Positions 17,595 to 28,834 are shown, counted from the first letter of the stretch. The stretch: DNA of 64,000 nucleotides from Achromobacter sp. AONIH1 (GCF_002902905.1 NZ_CP026124.1:1550001-1614000), one strand, 5' to 3'. Program-made: numbers and translations. The notes: generated by a model from the sequence alone, not told the origin.

Positions 17595-18101
17595 TTACAT
17601 CACAGTGACTGAACCCTTCATGCCCGCCGCGTAGTGACCGGGCTCCAGGCAGCCGAAGGACACGGTGCCGGCCTTGTCGAAGCGCCACACGATCTGGCCG
17701 CTCTTGCCCGCATCCAGCGAGATGGAGTTGGCTTCCTCATGGCGCATGCCCGGGTCCTTCATCATCATGTCGTAGTGCGCCTTGAGGTCGGCGTCCGTGC
17801 CCAGCACCAGTTCGTGGCGGATCTTGCCGGCGTTGCGCACGTTCAGGCACACGGTTTCTCCGGCCTTGACCTCGATGCGGTCGGGGGTGAAGCGCATGCT
17901 GTCGTCCATGTCGACGTTCACGGTGCGGGTGGCGCGGGCGGGGTCGCCGGGCTTGCCGATCGAGGCCGCGGCGGCCGGCATGGCGTGGCCACCATGACCG
18001 CCGTCGTGTTCGCCGGCCGCATGGGCGGGCAGGGCGAGGCCGATGGCCAGAAGCGCGGCGCAGGCGGCGGCTTGGGAGGTGCGGAGCAGATTGCCTTTCA
18101 C
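17595..18101 (-). CDS. Periplasmic cupredoxin (CopI-like copper tolerance protein)
   Basis: This 168-residue exported protein has a signal peptide (about 1-28, ending PAHA), a His-rich stretch EHDGGHGGHAM, and a C-terminal plastocyanin-like cupredoxin domain. Copper ligands are visible as His in KIRHELVLG and Cys, His and Met in SFGCLEPGHYAAGM. The combination resembles CopI-type cupredoxins, which protect against copper in the periplasm. The start is GTG at 18101 with AAAGGA upstream. It is the first structural gene of the copper cluster, and a candidate CopR site lies upstream at 18175-18190. Confidence 0.88.
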   Translation of the reverse strand: MKGNLLRTSQAAACAALLAIGLALPAHAAGEHDGGHGGHAMPAAAASIGKPGDPARATRTVNVDMDDSMRFTPDRIEVKAGETVCLNVRNAGKIRHELVLGTDADLKAHYDMMMKDPGMRHEEANSISLDAGKSGQIVWRFDKAGTVSFGCLEPGHYAAGMKGSVTVM

Positions 18102-18174
18102 GATGGTCCTTTCTTGCAGGAGTGGCGGTGACGGCAATGTAGAAAAACCGGAGTGACCCGGCTCTGTCGCAAAG

Positions 18175-18190
18175 ATTACTTTTCTGTAAT
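18175..18190 (-). promoter_or_regulatory. Candidate CopR operator
   Basis: ATTAC-N6-GTAAT is a perfect inverted repeat about 75 bases upstream of the cupredoxin start. It is A/T-rich in an otherwise GC-rich gap. CopR/CusR-type response regulators bind such dyads ahead of copper-resistance operons. The exact consensus for this organism is not known to me. Confidence 0.45.
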
Positions 18191-18195
18191 GAAGT

Positions 18196-18292
18196 CCACC
18201 CCCGAAGCGCCGTTGGCGCTTCCCCCTCAAGGGGGCGCCGCTGCGGACCGGCAAAGCCGGATCCGCGCGGCCTGGCTTGGGGAGGGCGTGCC
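18196..18292 (+). repeat. Dispersed palindromic repeat, copy 4
   Basis: This contains CGAAGCGCCGTTGGCGCTTC, CCCCCTCAAGGGGG and GGACCGGCAAAGCCGG, followed by GGAGGGCGTG as in copy 1. Unlike the other copies it does not follow a gene reading in its own direction; it lies behind the cupredoxin promoter. Confidence 0.75.
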
Positions 18293-18422
18293 TGGATTGT
18301 GCGATGTAGCTTCGAGGAAGCGATTGGGGGGCGTGGGGCTGGTGCGTTCCTTGGGAATTTTGGGCATCAGCGGCCGATTGATGGGGGCGTTGGCCTGGTG
18401 TTGGGCCGGTGGCGTGGCGGCG

Positions 18423-19901
18423 TTATTGGCGCGTGGAGGGCGCGTCGGCGTCTTGGCTTGTTGCAGCTCGTTTGTCGGCTTGGCCGCGCAGCGTGATGCC
18501 GATCACGGTTTCGCCGGCGGTGGAGCGGGCGTCCACGTCGCCGTCGTGCATGCGGGCGATGGCGCGGACGATGGCCAGGCCCAGGCCGTGGCCTTCGGTG
18601 CGCGGGGCACGGCCCTGGCCCGCGCGGAAGAAGCGGTCGAAGATGCGGGGCAGGTCGGCGGGGGCGATGGAGGCGCCGGGGTTGCGCACTTCCACGCGCG
18701 CGCCGTCGGCGACGGGCTCGCAGCGCAGCAGGATCTCGTGGCCGGCGGGGGTGGCCTTGATGGCGTTGGAGATCAGGTTGGCCAGCGCGCGGCGCACCAG
18801 ACCGGGATTGGCCGCGACGGCCGCGTCGCCTTCGCAGCGCAGGCGGATGCCGCGCTCTTCCAGCGCGGCGTCGTAGTACTCGGCCACGCGCCGGGCCTCG
18901 GCGGCCAGCGAGATCGCGGACAGGTCGGCGGCGCGTTCGCCGCGATCGGCGCGCGCCAGGAACAGCATGTCGTTGACCATGGTCTTCAGGTCTTCCAGCA
19001 CTTCCAGGTTGGACTCCAGCGCGTCGCGCAGCTCGGCCGCATCGCGCGGCGAGGACAGCATGACCTGGGTGCCGTTGATCAGGGTGGCCAGCGGCGTGCG
19101 CAGCTCGTGCGCCACGTCGGCGTTGAAGCCTTCCATCTGCTGGTAGGCCGATTGCAGGCGGTCCAGCGTGCGGTTGAAGGAACGCACGAAATCCTGCAAT
19201 TCGCGGTCGGTGTCCTGTAGCGGCAGGCGCGGGGCCAGGTTGTCGGGCTGGATGCGCGCCGCCTGTTCCGACAGCCGGCGAGCAGGCGCCATGCTGCGGC
19301 GCACGGCCCAGGCCGCCAGCATCACGGTGGCGCCGACCCAGAGCACGCAGATCAGCAGCAGCGCGGTGCCGTAGGCATAGAGCAGCCGCGCGCCGGCGCC
19401 CACGCACACGGCCACGGTGAGGACGGCGCCTGGCGCCAGGCGCTCGTCCAGCGCCACGCGCAAGCCGCGCATGCGCGAGCCGTCGGGCGCGTGCAGCTCC
19501 ACTTCGTTGCCCGCCAGCCGTTCCAGGATGACGGGCGGCTCGCCGCCATATACCTGGCGGCCGCGGCTGTCCTCGATCCAGATGCCCAGGTGGCCGTGGC
19601 CCGCGCGCATGTTGTCCAGCGCGGCGGCCAGTTCGTCCATGCCGCGCGCGCCGCGCTGCATGTCGACCAGGTGCTCGATGAGCTCGAACTTGCCGGTGAC
19701 TTCGGTGATCTCCTGGCGCGCGACCTCGCGCTTGAGCGCCCAGAACAACGTGGCGCCGGCCAGGCTGGAGACCAGCAGCGCGATGGCGCCCAGCAGCAGC
19801 GTCAGCCGCGCCTGCATGGAGCGCGTCCGGCCGGCGGGCGCGGGTTCCGGCCCTGGATCGGATTCCGAGGACGACGCGCCGGTCGCGGCCCGGACGCTCA
19901 T
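18423..19901 (-). CDS. copS: Copper-sensing histidine kinase (CopS/CusS type)
   Basis: This 492-residue membrane kinase has a first transmembrane segment at about 33-55, a periplasmic sensor region, a second transmembrane segment at about 165-190 and a HAMP region. The H-box is [15 protein letters not shown], the N-box [11 protein letters not shown] and the G-box [10 protein letters not shown]. The heavy-metal sensor kinase family (CopS/CusS) has this layout. The start overlaps the copR stop by four bases. Location beside copA and copB makes copper the likely signal. A shorter start at [10 protein letters not shown] is possible. Confidence 0.92.
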   Translation of the reverse strand: MSVRAATGASSSESDPGPEPAPAGRTRSMQARLTLLLGAIALLVSSLAGATLFWALKREVARQEITEVTGKFELIEHLVDMQRGARGMDELAAALDNMRAGHGHLGIWIEDSRGRQVYGGEPPVILERLAGNEVELHAPDGSRMRGLRVALDERLAPGAVLTVAVCVGAGARLLYAYGTALLLICVLWVGATVMLAAWAVRRSMAPARRLSEQAARIQPDNLAPRLPLQDTDRELQDFVRSFNRTLDRLQSAYQQMEGFNADVAHELRTPLATLINGTQVMLSSPRDAAELRDALESNLEVLEDLKTMVNDMLFLARADRGERAADLSAISLAAEARRVAEYYDAALEERGIRLRCEGDAAVAANPGLVRRALANLISNAIKATPAGHEILLRCEPVADGARVEVRNPGASIAPADLPRIFDRFFRAGQGRAPRTEGHGLGLAIVRAIARMHDGDVDARSTAGETVIGITLRGQADKRAATSQDADAPSTRQ

Positions 19902-20572
19902 TCGGGGCGCGACTCCAGCACGTAGCCCATGCCGCGCACGGTATGAAGCAGCTTGGCGTCGAAGGGATCGTCCAGCTTGCCGCGCAGGCGGCGCACCGCC
20001 ACGTCGATGACGTTGGTGTCGCTGTCGAAATTCATGTCCCAGACCTGCTCGGCCAGCGTGGTGCGCGACAGCACCTGGCCCTGGCGGCGCAGTAGCAGCA
20101 CGAGCAGGTTGAATTCCTTGGCGGTCAGGTCCAGGCGGCGGCCGTCGCGCTGGGCGCGGCGTCGGGCCAGGTCCAGTTCCAGGCCGGCCAGGCGCAGGAC
20201 AGAAGGCTCTTGCGCGCGGCCACGGCGCAGCAGCGCCTGCACCCGCGCGAGGAATTCGGAAAAGGCGAAGGGCTTGACCAGGTAGTCGTCGGCGCCGCCT
20301 TCCAGCCCGCGCACGCGGTCTTCGACGGCGTCGCGCGCGGTCAGCATGAGGATGGGCGTGTCCTTGTGCTCGCGCACCGAGGCCAGGATCTCGAAGCCGT
20401 CCACGCCGGGCAGCATGACGTCCAGGATGATGAGGTCGTAGTTGCCCTGCAGCGCGAGATGGCGGCCGTCCACGCCGTCGCGGGCCAGGTCCACGACGTG
20501 GCTTTGCTCCGACAGGCCTTTTTTCAGGTAGTCGGCCAGCTTGGGTTCGTCTTCGATGACCAGGATGCGCAT
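19898..20572 (-). CDS. copR: Copper response regulator (CopR/CusR type)
   Basis: This is a 224-residue OmpR-family response regulator. The receiver domain (about 1-115) shows [14 protein letters not shown], the phospho-acceptor in [15 protein letters not shown] (Asp51), [11 protein letters not shown] and [12 protein letters not shown]. The winged-helix DNA-binding domain covers about 125-222 ([32 protein letters not shown]). It is upstream of and overlaps copS. It probably activates the cupredoxin-copA-copB genes from a dyad near 18175. Confidence 0.94.
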   Translation of the reverse strand: MRILVIEDEPKLADYLKKGLSEQSHVVDLARDGVDGRHLALQGNYDLIILDVMLPGVDGFEILASVREHKDTPILMLTARDAVEDRVRGLEGGADDYLVKPFAFSEFLARVQALLRRGRAQEPSVLRLAGLELDLARRRAQRDGRRLDLTAKEFNLLVLLLRRQGQVLSRTTLAEQVWDMNFDSDTNVIDVAVRRLRGKLDDPFDAKLLHTVRGMGYVLESRPE

Positions 20573-20622
20573 GGCCGGAATGTACCACCCGGCTCGCGCG
20601 CGCGGCGCAGCGCGCCGCGAAA

Positions 20623-21930
<1,308 letters not shown>

Positions 21931-21944
21931 CGTGGGAGGAAGTC

Positions 21945-22643
<699 letters not shown>

Positions 22644-22690
22644 GGTGGCTGTTTGGGCACGATGCGGAGCGCCGGCGCGGCGCGAACATT

Positions 22691-22744
22691 GCGATAGTAT
22701 GGCCGCAATATTTCAGGTATGTGACCGTAGCGCAATAGTATGGC
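22691..22744 (+). promoter_or_regulatory. Direct repeat upstream of ubiE / phoB
   Basis: GCGATAGTATGGC (22691-22703) and GCAATAGTATGGC (22732-22744) are 12/13 identical and 41 bases apart, i.e. near four helical turns, in the divergent phoB-ubiE gap. TAGTAT inside each could act as a -10. The role is unknown. Confidence 0.3.
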
Positions 22745-22807
22745 GCGTGGCGGACCGCCTCCGTGCGTCCGATAGGCTACCATTGGGCGATATATCGGGA
22801 ATTCACC

Positions 22808-23584
22808 ATGCAAACCCCCTCCGAATCGCAACATTCCGCGGATTCCGCCTCGCAATCCACGCATTTCGGCTTCCAGACCGTGCCGGAAGGCGACAAAGCC
22901 CGCAAAGTCGCCGAAGTCTTCCATTCCGTGGCCCAGCGCTACGACATCATGAATGATTTCATGTCGGCCGGGCTGCACCGCGTCTGGAAGGCCTTCACCA
23001 TCGGCCGCGCCGCGATCCGTCCTGGCATGAAGGTGCTGGACATCGCCGGCGGCACGGGCGACCTGGCGCGCGCCTTCGCCAAGCGCGCCGGTCCGGACGG
23101 GGAAGTCTGGCTGACCGACATCAACGATTCCATGCTGCGCGTGGGCCGCGACCGTCTGACCGACGCCGGCCAGATCGTCCCGGCCGCCGTCTGCGACGCC
23201 GAGCGCCTGCCGTTCCCCACCGGCTATTTCGACCGCGTCAGCGTGGCCTTCGGCCTGCGCAACATGACCCACAAGGACCGCGCGCTGGCCGAGATGACCC
23301 GGGTGCTCAAGCCGGGCGGCAAGCTGCTGGTGCTGGAATTCTCCCGCATCGCCAAGCCGCTGGCGCCGGTCTATGATTGGTATTCTTTCAACGTGTTGCC
23401 CTGGTTGGGCAAGACCGTCGCCAAGGACGAGGCCAGCTACCGCTACCTGGCGGAATCGATCCGCATGCATCCCGACCAGGAAACCCTGGCCGACATGATG
23501 CGCACGGCCGGTCTGGAGCGCGTGCAGTACTTCAATCTGACCGCCGGCATCGCCGCGCTGCACGAGGGTGTGCGCCTGGGCTGA
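22808..23584 (+). CDS. ubiE: Demethylmenaquinone/ubiquinone C-methyltransferase UbiE
   Basis: UbiE performs the SAM-dependent C-methylation step of ubiquinone (and menaquinone) synthesis. The 258-residue protein shows the family signatures [21 protein letters not shown] near residue 40, motif [17 protein letters not shown] and [21 protein letters not shown], ending [13 protein letters not shown] 22808 gives a normal N-terminus; an in-frame ATG at 22763 adds an unlikely leader. It heads a run of ubiquinone genes that includes ubiJ and ubiB downstream. Confidence 0.97.
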   Translation: MQTPSESQHSADSASQSTHFGFQTVPEGDKARKVAEVFHSVAQRYDIMNDFMSAGLHRVWKAFTIGRAAIRPGMKVLDIAGGTGDLARAFAKRAGPDGEVWLTDINDSMLRVGRDRLTDAGQIVPAAVCDAERLPFPTGYFDRVSVAFGLRNMTHKDRALAEMTRVLKPGGKLLVLEFSRIAKPLAPVYDWYSFNVLPWLGKTVAKDEASYRYLAESIRMHPDQETLADMMRTAGLERVQYFNLTAGIAALHEGVRLG

Positions 23585-23741
23585 TACCCCCCACTTTTTT
23601 CGGACGACCCCCTTACCCAGAGGGAACTTGTGGGGCGGGATCTTGTCCGTTATTCTTATGCAATTCAGATTGTTGTAAGGAAACTTCGCGGGTGCGGCGC
23701 TACGGGGCGCTGCCTTCGCGAGTACGAGGAGCACACCAACC

Positions 23742-24755
23742 ATGACCAAATTCTGTCTTTCGCGGTTTTTCGCCGCAGCGCTGATCGCCGTTTCCGGCGC
23801 GGCGCTGGTGACGGCTTCGTTTGACGCCGAGGCGCGCCGCGCTGGCGGCGGCAGCAGCGTGGGCCGTCAGTCCAGCAACGTGACCCAGCAGCGCCAGGCC
23901 ACCACGCCGCCGGCCGCCGGCAGTAACACCGCCGGCGCCACCGCCGCGCCGGCAGCCGCCGGCGCCGCCACGGCGGGCGCGGCCACGGCCGGCGCCGCGG
24001 CCAAGAGCGGCGCCTCGCGCTGGCTCGGCCCCATCGCCGGCATCGCCGCCGGCCTGGGCATCGCCGCGCTGCTTTCCAGCATGGGCCTGTCCGGCGCCTT
24101 CGCCGAGTTCCTGTCGTCCGCGCTGCTGATCGCGCTGGCCGTCTTCGCCGTGTTGTTCATCGTGCGCCGCCTGCGTGGCGCCGCCCCGCGTCCGGCCACG
24201 CAGTCCGCCTTCGGCGGCGCGGGTCAGGCCCCCGGCCAGCCGCAGCAACAGCCCATGTGGCGTGAGACGCTGCAGCCGGCTCCGGCGGCTCCCGCCGCGC
24301 CTGTGGCGGCTGCTGCTGCCGCGCCCGCCGCGGCCGCGCTGCCCAAGGCTGGTGAAGACGGCAACTGGTACGTGCCGGGCGACTTCGACACCGTCAGCTT
24401 CCTCAAGCAGGCCAAGGAGCAGTTCGTGCGTATCCAGGCCGTCTGGGACAGTGGTGAAACCGACCGCCTGCGCGAGTTCCTGACCGACGACCTGATCGTC
24501 GAACTCAAGCCGCAGCTGGCCGAACGCGGCGGCGCCGCCAACAAGACCGAAGTGGTCCTGCTGAACGCCGAACTGCTGGGCATCGAGACCGTTTCCGACG
24601 GCCACCTGGCCAGCGTCCGCTTCTCGGGCATGCTGCGCGAGGCCCCCGGCGCCGAGGCCTTCCGCTTCGAGGAAGTCTGGAACCTGTACAAGCCGGCCAA
24701 CGGCGGCTGGTTGCTGGCCGGCATCCAGCAGATCCCGGTCGACTACGCCAGCTGA
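23742..24755 (+). CDS. Tim44-domain membrane protein
   Basis: This 337-residue protein has a signal sequence or anchor (about 5-30), an Ala/Thr/Gln-rich low-complexity stretch (about 35-90), two hydrophobic segments (about 92-135), and a C-terminal Tim44-like domain (about 200-337: FLKQAKEQFVRIQAVWDSGE, EVWNLYKPANGGWLLAGIQQ). Bacterial Tim44-domain proteins are widespread in proteobacteria, but their role is not well defined. It sits between ubiE and ubiJ-ubiB. A strong terminator follows. Confidence 0.88.
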   Translation: MTKFCLSRFFAAALIAVSGAALVTASFDAEARRAGGGSSVGRQSSNVTQQRQATTPPAAGSNTAGATAAPAAAGAATAGAATAGAAAKSGASRWLGPIAGIAAGLGIAALLSSMGLSGAFAEFLSSALLIALAVFAVLFIVRRLRGAAPRPATQSAFGGAGQAPGQPQQQPMWRETLQPAPAAPAAPVAAAAAAPAAAALPKAGEDGNWYVPGDFDTVSFLKQAKEQFVRIQAVWDSGETDRLREFLTDDLIVELKPQLAERGGAANKTEVVLLNAELLGIETVSDGHLASVRFSGMLREAPGAEAFRFEEVWNLYKPANGGWLLAGIQQIPVDYAS

Positions 24756-24803
24756 GCCTGACGTCTGCTGCACCGATCCGGACGGCCCTGGCCGTCCGGT
24801 CCC

Positions 24804-24830
24804 AACCGGCCCTTCTGGGCCGGTTTTTCC
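24804..24830 (+). terminator. Rho-independent terminator
   Basis: AACCGGCCC-TTCT-GGGCCGGTT followed by a run of T lies 48 bases after the Tim44-domain gene stop. It isolates that gene from ubiJ. Confidence 0.85.
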
Positions 24831-24935
24831 ATGTCCGGGCGCAAAGCCACGCTACGCCCCGACCCGTTACACTCCAGGCTTGCCCACTGTAAAAAACCGG
24901 CAACCCCGCCCCTTGGCCGTTGCCGATTGCCTTTC

Positions 24936-25577
24936 ATGCTGCCTCTTCCGTTTCTGCCCACGCCGTCACGCTTGGCCACCCAGGCGCTCAACATGCTGTT
25001 GAAGCGCGAAGACTGGGCGCGCGAGCGCCTGGTCCGCCACGCCGGCAAGACGGTGCGCTTCGCGCTGGGCGGATCCTCGCTGGGCCTGACCATCGGCAGC
25101 GACGGGCTGGCCGAGCTGTCCGATCCGGCCGTGGTGCCGGATGTGACGCTGACCGTCTCACCCGAAAAACTGCCGCTGCCGCTGCCGCGCCTGTCCGGCG
25201 GCGAGGCGCCGGACATGGCCGAGGCCACGCATATTTCCGGCGACGCGGCGCTGGCCCAGGTGGTGGCCGACCTGTCCAAGCAGCTGCGCTGGGATCCCGA
25301 AGACGCGCTGGCGCGCGTGGTGGGCGACATCGCCGCGCTGCGCCTGGTGGGCGGGGCGCGCAAGCTGGCGGGCGGCACGCTGCAGGCAGGCCAGCGCGCG
25401 GCCGAGAATGTGTCCGAATACCTGGCCGAGGAAAGCGGCCTGCTGCTGGGCCGTCCGGCGCTGGCGCAATGGCGCCTGGACCTGGCCGAGCTGGACGCGC
25501 GCGCCGAGGCGCTGGCGCGGTCCGCCGCCGCCTTGCAGACGAAACTGGCCGCCGCCGGCGCCAAGCGGGGCGCCTGA
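24936..25577 (+). CDS. ubiJ: Ubiquinone biosynthesis accessory factor UbiJ
   Basis: UbiJ is an SCP2-fold protein that supports the aerobic ubiquinone complex, probably by binding lipid intermediates. The 213-residue protein has an N-terminal SCP2-like region (about 25-110: VRFALGGSSLGLTIGSDG, HISGDAALAQVVADL, LRWDPEDALARVVGDIAA) and a C-terminal helical tail rich in Ala/Leu (about 150-210). ATG 24936 begins just before the first conserved helix. The stop is three bases before the ubiB ATG, so the two are co-transcribed, as in other proteobacteria. Confidence 0.92.
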   Translation: MLPLPFLPTPSRLATQALNMLLKREDWARERLVRHAGKTVRFALGGSSLGLTIGSDGLAELSDPAVVPDVTLTVSPEKLPLPLPRLSGGEAPDMAEATHISGDAALAQVVADLSKQLRWDPEDALARVVGDIAALRLVGGARKLAGGTLQAGQRAAENVSEYLAEESGLLLGRPALAQWRLDLAELDARAEALARSAAALQTKLAAAGAKRGA

Positions 25578-25580
25578 TCC

Positions 25581-27134
25581 ATGTTCCCTCTGCTGCGCCT
25601 GCTACGCATCATCCTGGTTTCCCTGCGCTACGGCCTGGACGAGCTGGTGCTCTCCAGCCTGAACCACCCGCTGGCCACCTGCCTGCTGCGCGTCATGCGG
25701 CTGGGCACTCGTCCGCGCCAGCCGCGCGGACTGCGGCTGCGCCTGGCGCTGGAGTCGCTGGGCCCCATCTTCGTCAAGTTCGGCCAGGTGCTGTCCACCC
25801 GCCGCGACCTGATTCCGGCCGATATCGCCAATGAGCTGGCGCTGCTGCAGGATCGCGTGCCGCCGTTCCCGTCGGCCCAGGCCGCCGCCTGCGTCGAGGC
25901 CGCGCTCGGCGCGCCGCCGGACAAGCTGTTCGCGCAATTCGATGTCGATCCGGTGGCCTCGGCCTCGATCGCCCAGGTGCACTTCGCGGTGCTGCACGAC
26001 GGTCGCGAGGTGGCGGTCAAGGTGCTGCGCCCGGGCATGCTGAGCATCATCGAAAAGGACCTGTCTCTGCTGAAGATCGTGGCCCGCATCATCGAGCGGC
26101 TGGGTCCGGACGGCCGCCGCCTGAAGCCGCGCGAGGTGGTGGCGGAATTCGACAAGTACCTGCATGACGAGCTGGACCTGGTGCGCGAGGCCTCCAACTG
26201 CAGCCAGCTGCGCCGCAATTTCGGCCCCGAATCGGGCCGTGGCGACATGCTGATCGTGCCCGAGGTGATCTGGGAATACACCGCCGCCACCGTGTTCACC
26301 ATGCAGCGCATGTACGGCATGCCGGTGGGGCAGGTCGAGCGCATGCGCGCGGCCGGCATCGACATTCCCACGCTGGCCCGCACCGGCGTCGAGATCTTCT
26401 TCACCCAGGTGTTCACCGACGGCTTCTTCCACGCCGACATGCACCCGGGCAACATCTACGTGTCCGACCGGCCCGAGACGCTGGGCAGCTATATCGCGCT
26501 GGACTTCGGCATCGTCGGCTCGCTGTCCGAGTTCGACAAGAACTACCTGGCGCAGAATTTCCTGGCCTTCTTCCACCGCGACTACCGCCGCGTGGCGCAG
26601 CTGCATATCGAGTCAGGCTGGGTGCCGCCCGACACGCGCGAGGAAGAGCTGGAGGGCGCGGTGCGCGCCGTGTGCGAGCCGTACTTCGATCGGCCGCTGT
26701 CCGAAATCTCGCTGGGCCAGGTGCTGCTGCGCCTGTTCCAGACCTCGCGGCGCTTCAATGTCGAGATCCAGCCGCAGTTGGTGCTGCTGCAGAAGACGCT
26801 GCTCAACGTCGAGGGCCTGGGACGGCAGTTGGATCCCAATCTCGATCTCTGGAAGACGGCCAAGCCCTATCTGGAACGCTGGATGCGCCAGCGCGTCGGC
26901 ATCAAGGGCCTGCGCCAGAGCCTGGAAAAGGAAGCGGCGCAGTGGTCGCAGATGCTGCCGGCGCTGCCCAGGCTGGTCCACGACCATCTCAACCGCCCGA
27001 ACGTCTCGCCCGCCCTGCTGGCCGAAATGGTCCAGCTGCGCCGGGCGCAAGAGCAGAACAACCGGCTCGTCGCGGCCCTGGTCGGCGTGATCGCGCTGGC
27101 TGTCGGGGTGGCGCTGTGGGCATTGACCCGGTAG
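25581..27134 (+). CDS. ubiB: Ubiquinone biosynthesis protein UbiB
   Basis: UbiB is a membrane-anchored atypical kinase/ATPase (ABC1/ADCK/COQ8 family) required for ubiquinone synthesis. The 517-residue protein contains the KxGQ-type motif [12 protein letters not shown], the Ala-rich loop [14 protein letters not shown], the invariant Lys in VAVKVLRPG, the catalytic-loop-like [11 protein letters not shown] and metal-binding ALDFGIVG. Two C-terminal hydrophobic segments (about 493-515) anchor it. Length is slightly below the E. coli protein. It ends 24 bases before the Pho-box-like site at 27159. Confidence 0.97.
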   Translation: MFPLLRLLRIILVSLRYGLDELVLSSLNHPLATCLLRVMRLGTRPRQPRGLRLRLALESLGPIFVKFGQVLSTRRDLIPADIANELALLQDRVPPFPSAQAAACVEAALGAPPDKLFAQFDVDPVASASIAQVHFAVLHDGREVAVKVLRPGMLSIIEKDLSLLKIVARIIERLGPDGRRLKPREVVAEFDKYLHDELDLVREASNCSQLRRNFGPESGRGDMLIVPEVIWEYTAATVFTMQRMYGMPVGQVERMRAAGIDIPTLARTGVEIFFTQVFTDGFFHADMHPGNIYVSDRPETLGSYIALDFGIVGSLSEFDKNYLAQNFLAFFHRDYRRVAQLHIESGWVPPDTREEELEGAVRAVCEPYFDRPLSEISLGQVLLRLFQTSRRFNVEIQPQLVLLQKTLLNVEGLGRQLDPNLDLWKTAKPYLERWMRQRVGIKGLRQSLEKEAAQWSQMLPALPRLVHDHLNRPNVSPALLAEMVQLRRAQEQNNRLVAALVGVIALAVGVALWALTR

Positions 27135-27158
27135 GCGGCGCGATGCTCTAGACGGTTC

Positions 27159-27187
27159 CTGTCATGTTTCGTTCATGAAACAGTCAT
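27159..27187 (+). promoter_or_regulatory. Triple Pho-box-like site
   Basis: Three 7-base units, CTGTCAT, CGTTCAT and CAGTCAT, are separated by four bases each (GTTT, GAAA). This is the 11-bp periodicity of PhoB-binding direct repeats with consensus CTGTCAT. It lies just after ubiB and about 180 bases upstream of the ferritin-like gene at 27367. phoB and phoR are about 5 kb away. No clear -10 box was seen at the expected distance. Confidence 0.6.
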
Positions 27188-27366
27188 CATAGCTTCGCGG
27201 GACGCGGCGAAAAATAGCGCTCGCGGGAGTCGGCGCCACCCAGGCTCCATCCTGCGCCGCGCGCAGACGGAACATGCCGCCCGCAGGCGCGCAGCGCGGC
27301 TTCCAGGCCGCGGCGCCATTCGATTTATTTCTATAGCCCCACGCGGGACATATACAAGGGCAGACC

Positions 27367-28245
27367 ATGCTTTATCCTGAACTCTTCAAGACCATGGAAG
27401 CCGTGCGCTGGAACATGGCGCATGACATCCCCTGGGATGATTTTGATCGCAGCAAGCTCTCGGACGAGCAGGCTCAGACGATCAAGATGAACGCCATCAC
27501 CGAATGGGCGGCGCTTCCTGCGACGGAGATGTTCCTGCGCGACAATCGCGGCGACAGCGATTTCTGCGCATTCATGTCGGTCTGGTTCTTTGAAGAGCAG
27601 AAGCATTCCCTGGTGCTGATCGAATACCTGCGCCGCTTCCGCCCGGACCTGATGCCGACCGAGGAAGAGCTGCACAAGGTGCGCTTTGAATTCGATCCGG
27701 CGCCCGAGTTGGAAACCCTGATGCTGCATTTCTGCGGCGAGGTGCGTCTGAACCACTGGTACCGCCGCGCCGCCGAATGGCATACCGAGCCGGTCATCAA
27801 GGCCATCTACAAGACCGTGGCGCAGGACGAGGCCCGCCACGCCGGCGCCTATCTGCAGTACATGCGCCGCGCGCTGCATGATCGTGGCCAGGAAACCAGC
27901 GAGCAGGCCCGCCTGGCGTTCTCGAAGATCGGCGTGCTGATGGCGTCGGCCGCGCGCACGCAGCAGGCGTTGCACCCGACCAACCTGCACGTGAACAAGC
28001 AGCTGTTCCCCAACGACACGGTGCAGTCGCGCCTGCCCGAGCCGGGCTGGCTGGAGCACTGGCTGGACACGCAGATCCGCTTCGATGGCGTCTGGGAGCA
28101 GAAGGTCGCCTCGCGCATCCTGCACATCCTGTCCAAGCTGATGGACCGCAGCTTCGAGACCGTCAAGGATCTGAATCGCTACCGCAAGGAAATGACGGCG
28201 CTGCTCGTCCCCAAGGAAAAGGAAATCATCCTGGCGGGCGCCTGA
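27367..28245 (+). CDS. Ferritin-like diiron protein of unknown function
   Basis: This 292-residue soluble protein has the four-helix ferritin-like pattern. Candidate iron ligands are Glu in ATEMFLRD, EEQKH (ExxH), Glu in FCGEVRLNHWY and DEARH (ExxH). The arrangement is closer to acyl-carrier desaturase or oxygenase-type diiron proteins than to iron-storage ferritin, and the length exceeds ferritin's roughly 160-180. The reaction is unknown. A long leader (27135-27366) carries a triple Pho-box-like site, so phosphate control is possible. It precedes rfaE2 by 16 bases, and the two may be co-transcribed. Confidence 0.8.
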   Translation: MLYPELFKTMEAVRWNMAHDIPWDDFDRSKLSDEQAQTIKMNAITEWAALPATEMFLRDNRGDSDFCAFMSVWFFEEQKHSLVLIEYLRRFRPDLMPTEEELHKVRFEFDPAPELETLMLHFCGEVRLNHWYRRAAEWHTEPVIKAIYKTVAQDEARHAGAYLQYMRRALHDRGQETSEQARLAFSKIGVLMASAARTQQALHPTNLHVNKQLFPNDTVQSRLPEPGWLEHWLDTQIRFDGVWEQKVASRILHILSKLMDRSFETVKDLNRYRKEMTALLVPKEKEIILAGA

Positions 28246-28261
28246 CCGCTACAATCCGGCC

Positions 28262-28747
28262 ATGACCGCCCGTTTCGAATCCAAGATCCTGTCCCGCGGA
28301 GACTGCGTCGCCGCCGTCGCCGCCGGCCGCTATGCGCGCCCGCTGGTGTTCACCAATGGCGTCTTCGACATCCTGCATCGCGGGCACGCCACCTACCTGG
28401 ACCAGGCGGCCCAGCTGGGCGGCACGCTGATCGTGGCGGTCAACACCGACGAATCCGTGCGCCGCCTGGGCAAGGGCGCCGAGCGCCCGCTCAACCGCAT
28501 GGAGGACCGCGCCGCGCTGCTGGCGGCGCTGGGCTGCGTCGCCGTGGTGACCTCGTTCCACGAGGACACGCCCGAGGTCCTGATCGGCCAGTTGAAGCCC
28601 GACCTGATCGTCAAGGGCGGCGACTACGACATGGAAACACTGCCCGAGACCGCGCTGGTCAAGAGCTGGGGCGGCCGCGCGGTGGCGATCCCGTTCGAGT
28701 TCGAGCGTTCCACGACGGCGCTGGTGAAGAAGATCCAGGGCGGCTGA
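28262..28747 (+). CDS. rfaE2: Heptose 1-phosphate adenylyltransferase (RfaE2/HldE C-domain type)
   Basis: This enzyme forms ADP-D-glycero-beta-D-manno-heptose from the 1-phosphate, for the lipopolysaccharide inner core. The 161-residue stand-alone protein corresponds to the C-terminal half of HldE. The nucleotidyltransferase motif is TNGVFDILHRGHATYLDQA, with VAVNTDESVRRLGKG, DLIVKGGDYDMETLPE and the closing ERSTTALVKKI. The kinase partner is not in this window. It sits right after the ferritin-like gene and before a bidirectional terminator. Confidence 0.95.
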   Translation: MTARFESKILSRGDCVAAVAAGRYARPLVFTNGVFDILHRGHATYLDQAAQLGGTLIVAVNTDESVRRLGKGAERPLNRMEDRAALLAALGCVAVVTSFHEDTPEVLIGQLKPDLIVKGGDYDMETLPETALVKSWGGRAVAIPFEFERSTTALVKKIQGG

Positions 28748-28780
28748 GCGGTCGCGCGTCGATCCTCTGTCATGCAAAAA

Positions 28781-28809
28781 AGAAGGCGGCCCCATGGGGC
28801 CGCCTTTGT
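28781..28809. terminator. Bidirectional rho-independent terminator
   Basis: AAGGCGGCCCC (28783-28793) and GGGGCCGCCTT (28796-28806) form a long stem. TTTGT follows on the plus strand, and an A-run upstream gives CTTCTTTTTTG on the minus strand. It serves rfaE2 (plus) and the autotransporter (minus). Confidence 0.8.
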
Positions 28810-28834
28810 CATCTGCGCGCGGTGCTGGCCGCGA

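Larger units (their letters stand above)
18102..18422. other. Gap between cupredoxin and copS genes
   Basis: This stretch of about 320 bases contains the candidate CopR site (18175-18190) and one copy of the dispersed repeat (18196-18292). Nothing recognisable was seen in 18293-18422, downstream of copS. Confidence 0.6.

Noticed and set aside
22691..22744. Pho box upstream of phoB
   Set aside because: The repeated 13-mer does not resemble CTGTCAT heptamers, so no Pho box is called there.
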